Assembly (NCBI GenBank): GCA_025602915.1
Contig: JAHLJZ010000034.1
Coordinates: 1-64,000, forward strand
Reading direction: 5' to 3'
DNA length: 64,000 bases
From: Paraphysoderma sedebokerense
Lineage: Eukaryota > Blastocladiomycota > Physodermatomycetes > Physodermatales > Physodermataceae
A program made the position numbers and the translations under genes. The notes under the pieces were generated by a model. That model was given only the letters and a program-made list of their open reading frames with translations, was not told where the DNA came from and did no database searches. Shown piece after piece: positions 61,904 through 64,000 of the stretch. Within the stretch, counting starts at the first letter, position 1; every line of letters starts with the position of its first letter.

Positions 61904-62775
61904 TGAGAAGAGTGAAAATTGTCAAATACTTGGCTCAGTGCGCACTCGTTAATTAGTTGACTTTCGACATAAAATGAGACGCAATGAGGTACACTTTTCG
62001 TGCAATAAGGAGAAAGTGTGAAATGACCCTGCTTATAGTGTAGCTAATAAGCCGTAGAAGGCAGGCGAGGTACAGTGGAATTTCGGAATGTGTGCGGAGT
62101 CTGTCGGAGAAGTCCTATCTAATGGCTTGCGCACAGACGGGCCGGAAGTAGCGGGGAAACAATCAATAATGCCGATACATCATCAAAGATGTGCATCTAG
62201 AACATAATGTTTAGTCATTAGAAAATTCAACATAATGAATATTGCAATTATCATTCAGAAATTTATTTGCAGTAAATACACTTTTGCATATATACCCCTG
62301 GACTCTTCAGTCTTAACGTGACACCTGTGGTTATTTCGTACCAGGCCCGGGACGGTTAAGACTACAAATCAAGAAAACTGGAATTCGGAGTACAAAGAAA
62401 TGGACAGATACGCATGATATTGTATTTTTATGCAGAATATTTTATAATGAATGTGTCGAAAGTACCGCCCACTAGTTTGAGTACATTTAATTACACAATA
62501 GCGAAGACACTGACGCAAAAGAGACAAATGTGATGATACATTCCAACAGTTACATTCATTTCACAGAATTCAGTCTTATAGAAACAGCTATGGTGCAAAA
62601 AGAAAGTGCTACTGCTTTATTTCTGTGAATTTTGGCTCAAGACTTGACTGGCGTCTGAACTGCCGAAATGATTTCACTAATCAACTAACATGACATATAG
62701 ACATAATCATCTAAAACCCTTTCATAGCATTGAATGTTTCTCGTGTTATTGTACAATTACAGAATTAAATTATGA
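61904..62775. other. Upstream of receptor copy 2
   Basis: 872 bp between two minus genes. The first 250 bp belong to tandem unit 2; the rest is unique and A/T-rich. No coding signal is seen. Confidence 0.45.
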
Positions 62776-63228
62776 TTACAAGCAAATCTTGTTAGATCGG
62801 AGAAGGAGGAATGTAGAGGGAGAGACACTTTTAGCTAACTCAGCGCAGACCTCGAGACTCAATGCCTCGACCTTCTCAACTGAGAACGAGGGCACCGATG
62901 CAGCAGGCAAGGAGGCTGCTAATCTTTGGTTTCTTGCAGCGGCATTATTGTTTTCAAAATCTCCTTGGACTCTTCGGGAGGTTTCGGCAACGGCAGTGCG
63001 TGCGAGTTGTAAAGTTCGACGATTACCAGCTGCGTCTACTACAGTGACAGTGGTAGGGGAGTTTAAGTCGGTGCGAATGTTGGTTTGTCCATTTACAGGA
63101 TTATTAACTACGATTTCATTGCGAGAGATAGCGGCCTGGTTTCCTTCGATGATTACGTTTGTTTGTGGCATGGACACGGAGGAGCCAACAAGGAGCAAGA
63201 GAATCGGAGTAACCAGCAGTGACAACAT
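62776..63228 (-). CDS. Small secreted protein with post-signal MPQ motif
   Basis: An intronless frame of 150 residues. Residues 1-19 are a signal peptide (MLSLLVTPILLLLVGSSVS) with cleavage before MPQTN. The first part (VIIEGNQAAISRNEIVVNNP) recalls the GNxA repeats of the protein at 56850. It is followed by Thr/Val-rich and Ala-rich segments and a helical end (SFSVEKVEALSLEVCAELAK). One Cys in that helix and one near the C-terminus. No known family is recognised. A TATA box (TATATAAAGG on the minus strand, 63298-63307) sits 70 bp upstream of the ATG, so the gene model and start are well supported. Confidence 0.7.
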   Translation of the reverse strand: MLSLLVTPILLLLVGSSVSMPQTNVIIEGNQAAISRNEIVVNNPVNGQTNIRTDLNSPTTVTVVDAAGNRRTLQLARTAVAETSRRVQGDFENNNAAARNQRLAASLPAASVPSFSVEKVEALSLEVCAELAKSVSPSTFLLLRSNKICL

Positions 63229-63297
63229 TTTTCTCTATATTGTAAGATTTCAAGAATGGATTGACAGATAAACTTGGGGAAAAAGAAGTAGGAGATT

Positions 63298-63307
63298 CCT
63301 TTATATA
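63298..63307 (-). promoter_or_regulatory. TATA box of the small secreted protein gene
   Basis: TATATAAAGG on the minus strand, 70 bp upstream of the start codon at 63228. Confidence 0.7.
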
Positions 63308-63839
63308 ATGTATAAAGTCAGATGTCATTAGCACAATTCAGCTTTATTAAAGTTTGAACGTCCAGTGTAATTTCATGACATATAAATATTAATGTCGGAC
63401 AGCCCATTGCAATTGGTCGCGAAACTTCGAAATGACAACGGTGATTGGTATGGATCCAGCTTCGCGGAAGTAATAATATCGTGAATTTATGATTGGTGCT
63501 TTACGGCGGCAACCTCAATTAAAATGATTTTGGTCGAATTCTAATTATGATGTCACTTTTTTTTCGTTAGAATAACTCTGACAAAAACTTAAATATCTTC
63601 TCATTATGATTTGTATTGGAAACCTGTATCCGAATGCGTCGACAAATTTTAACCTTACCAACAGGCCAAACAAATGCATGGGCAGAAAAGTGTTGCAAGT
63701 TACGGTTGTATTCGATGTGGGCAGCGTTGATATGGACATTCGGCGGTTCAATCGATTCAATATCCACTAGCACCAACTGTGTATTCAATTCAACAACACC
63801 GACAAGTAGACCGGGGTTTGAATTGCAAAATTGCAAATA
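63308..63839. other. Intergenic region
   Basis: About 530 bp between two minus genes; short open frames on both strands show no family motif. Confidence 0.4.
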
Positions 63840-64000
63840 CTAACTATCAATTTCCATTAATTTCATCTTTACTTCATCAACAGTGACCCCTTCCACCAGA
63901 ACGATCTTATCTCTTGACTTGGCACCGCTTATCAATTGCACTTGATACTTCCTTGCATCGAGGACTTCGGCAATGTAATCCAGAACTGCTTTATTAGCTT
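63840..64000 (-). CDS. DUF167/UPF0235 family protein, C-terminal part
   Basis: The gene runs off the right end of the window; only the last 52 residues and the stop (63840-63842) are present. They read ANKAVLDYIAEVLDARKYQV, then QLISGAKSRDKIVLVEGVT. This matches the UPF0235/YggU (DUF167; human C15orf40) core ANKAVxxxLAxxLxxxKSxVxLxSGxxSRxKxV. These are small, widely conserved alpha/beta proteins of unknown function. The C-terminus is extended by a few residues (DEVKMKLMEIDS), as is usual. Confidence 0.85.
   Translation of the reverse strand, partial: ANKAVLDYIAEVLDARKYQVQLISGAKSRDKIVLVEGVTVDEVKMKLMEIDS

Larger units (their letters stand above)
58420..62150. repeat. Tandem duplication, two units of about 1.8 kb
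   Basis: Unit 1 (about 58420-60205) and unit 2 (about 60375-62150) share the whole receptor gene plus flanks. Downstream they share GATTCGACyxxGGTAT-type sequence at about 58430 and 60393. Upstream they share TTGCGCACAGACGGGCC at about 60180 and 62129. Coding exons are much more similar than the flanks. Edges are read by eye and approximate. Confidence 0.85.

Overview
This is a nuclear window from an intron-rich eukaryote, almost certainly a fungus. The core genes (RBX1, eIF2A, eIF3a, U2SURP, GPATCH1, RFT1, a fungal-type two-thioredoxin transmembrane PDI, a PMP3-like peptide with a long tail) are fungal in form. They are cut by many short GT-AG introns (mostly 45-120 nt) and several very small exons. 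NDUFAF2 shows that respiratory complex I is present. Rhodopsin-like seven-helix receptors and a GH26 glycosidase hint at a non-Dikarya (early-diverging) fungus, but I cannot fix the phylum.

Layout. 0-3 kb: accessory left edge with 40-bp direct repeats, a scrap of LINE reverse transcriptase and an unknown seven-helix membrane protein. 3-49 kb: dense conserved block, in order NDUFAF2 (-), aspartyl aminopeptidase (+), CobW/COG0523 GTPase (+), a coiled-coil nuclear-type protein (+), U2SURP (+), a mitochondrial PPR-type protein (+), a PMP3-like protein (-), an HMG-box regulator (-), a small ARM-repeat protein (-), GPATCH1 (-), RBX1 (+), eIF2A (+), branched-chain aminotransferase (+), eIF3a (+), RFT1 (+), an unknown single-span protein (+), a small acidic-tailed protein (+) and a PDI (-). 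49-64 kb: accessory, gene-poor block with three secreted proteins that share a Pro-Gln motif just after the signal peptide (one built of about 16 beta-solenoid-like repeats), a GH26 glycosidase (-), GDP-mannose pyrophosphorylase (+), a tandem pair of rhodopsin-like receptors (-), and the end of a DUF167/UPF0235 gene (-) running off the window.

Functions cluster loosely. Splicing is represented by U2SURP and GPATCH1, translation by eIF2A and eIF3a, and protein glycosylation or ER folding by RFT1, GMPP and PDI. No operon-like logic is expected or seen. Exon structures were rebuilt by hand from splice motifs, reading-frame phase and remembered family motifs. Where a junction could not be closed I say so.

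The most unusual content is in the right-hand 15 kb: the repeat-built secreted family, and a receptor tandem in which the two copies carry different lesions in the same exon. Very small exons (5, 10 and 16 nt) that split or encode catalytic motifs in GH26 and PDI are also notable.
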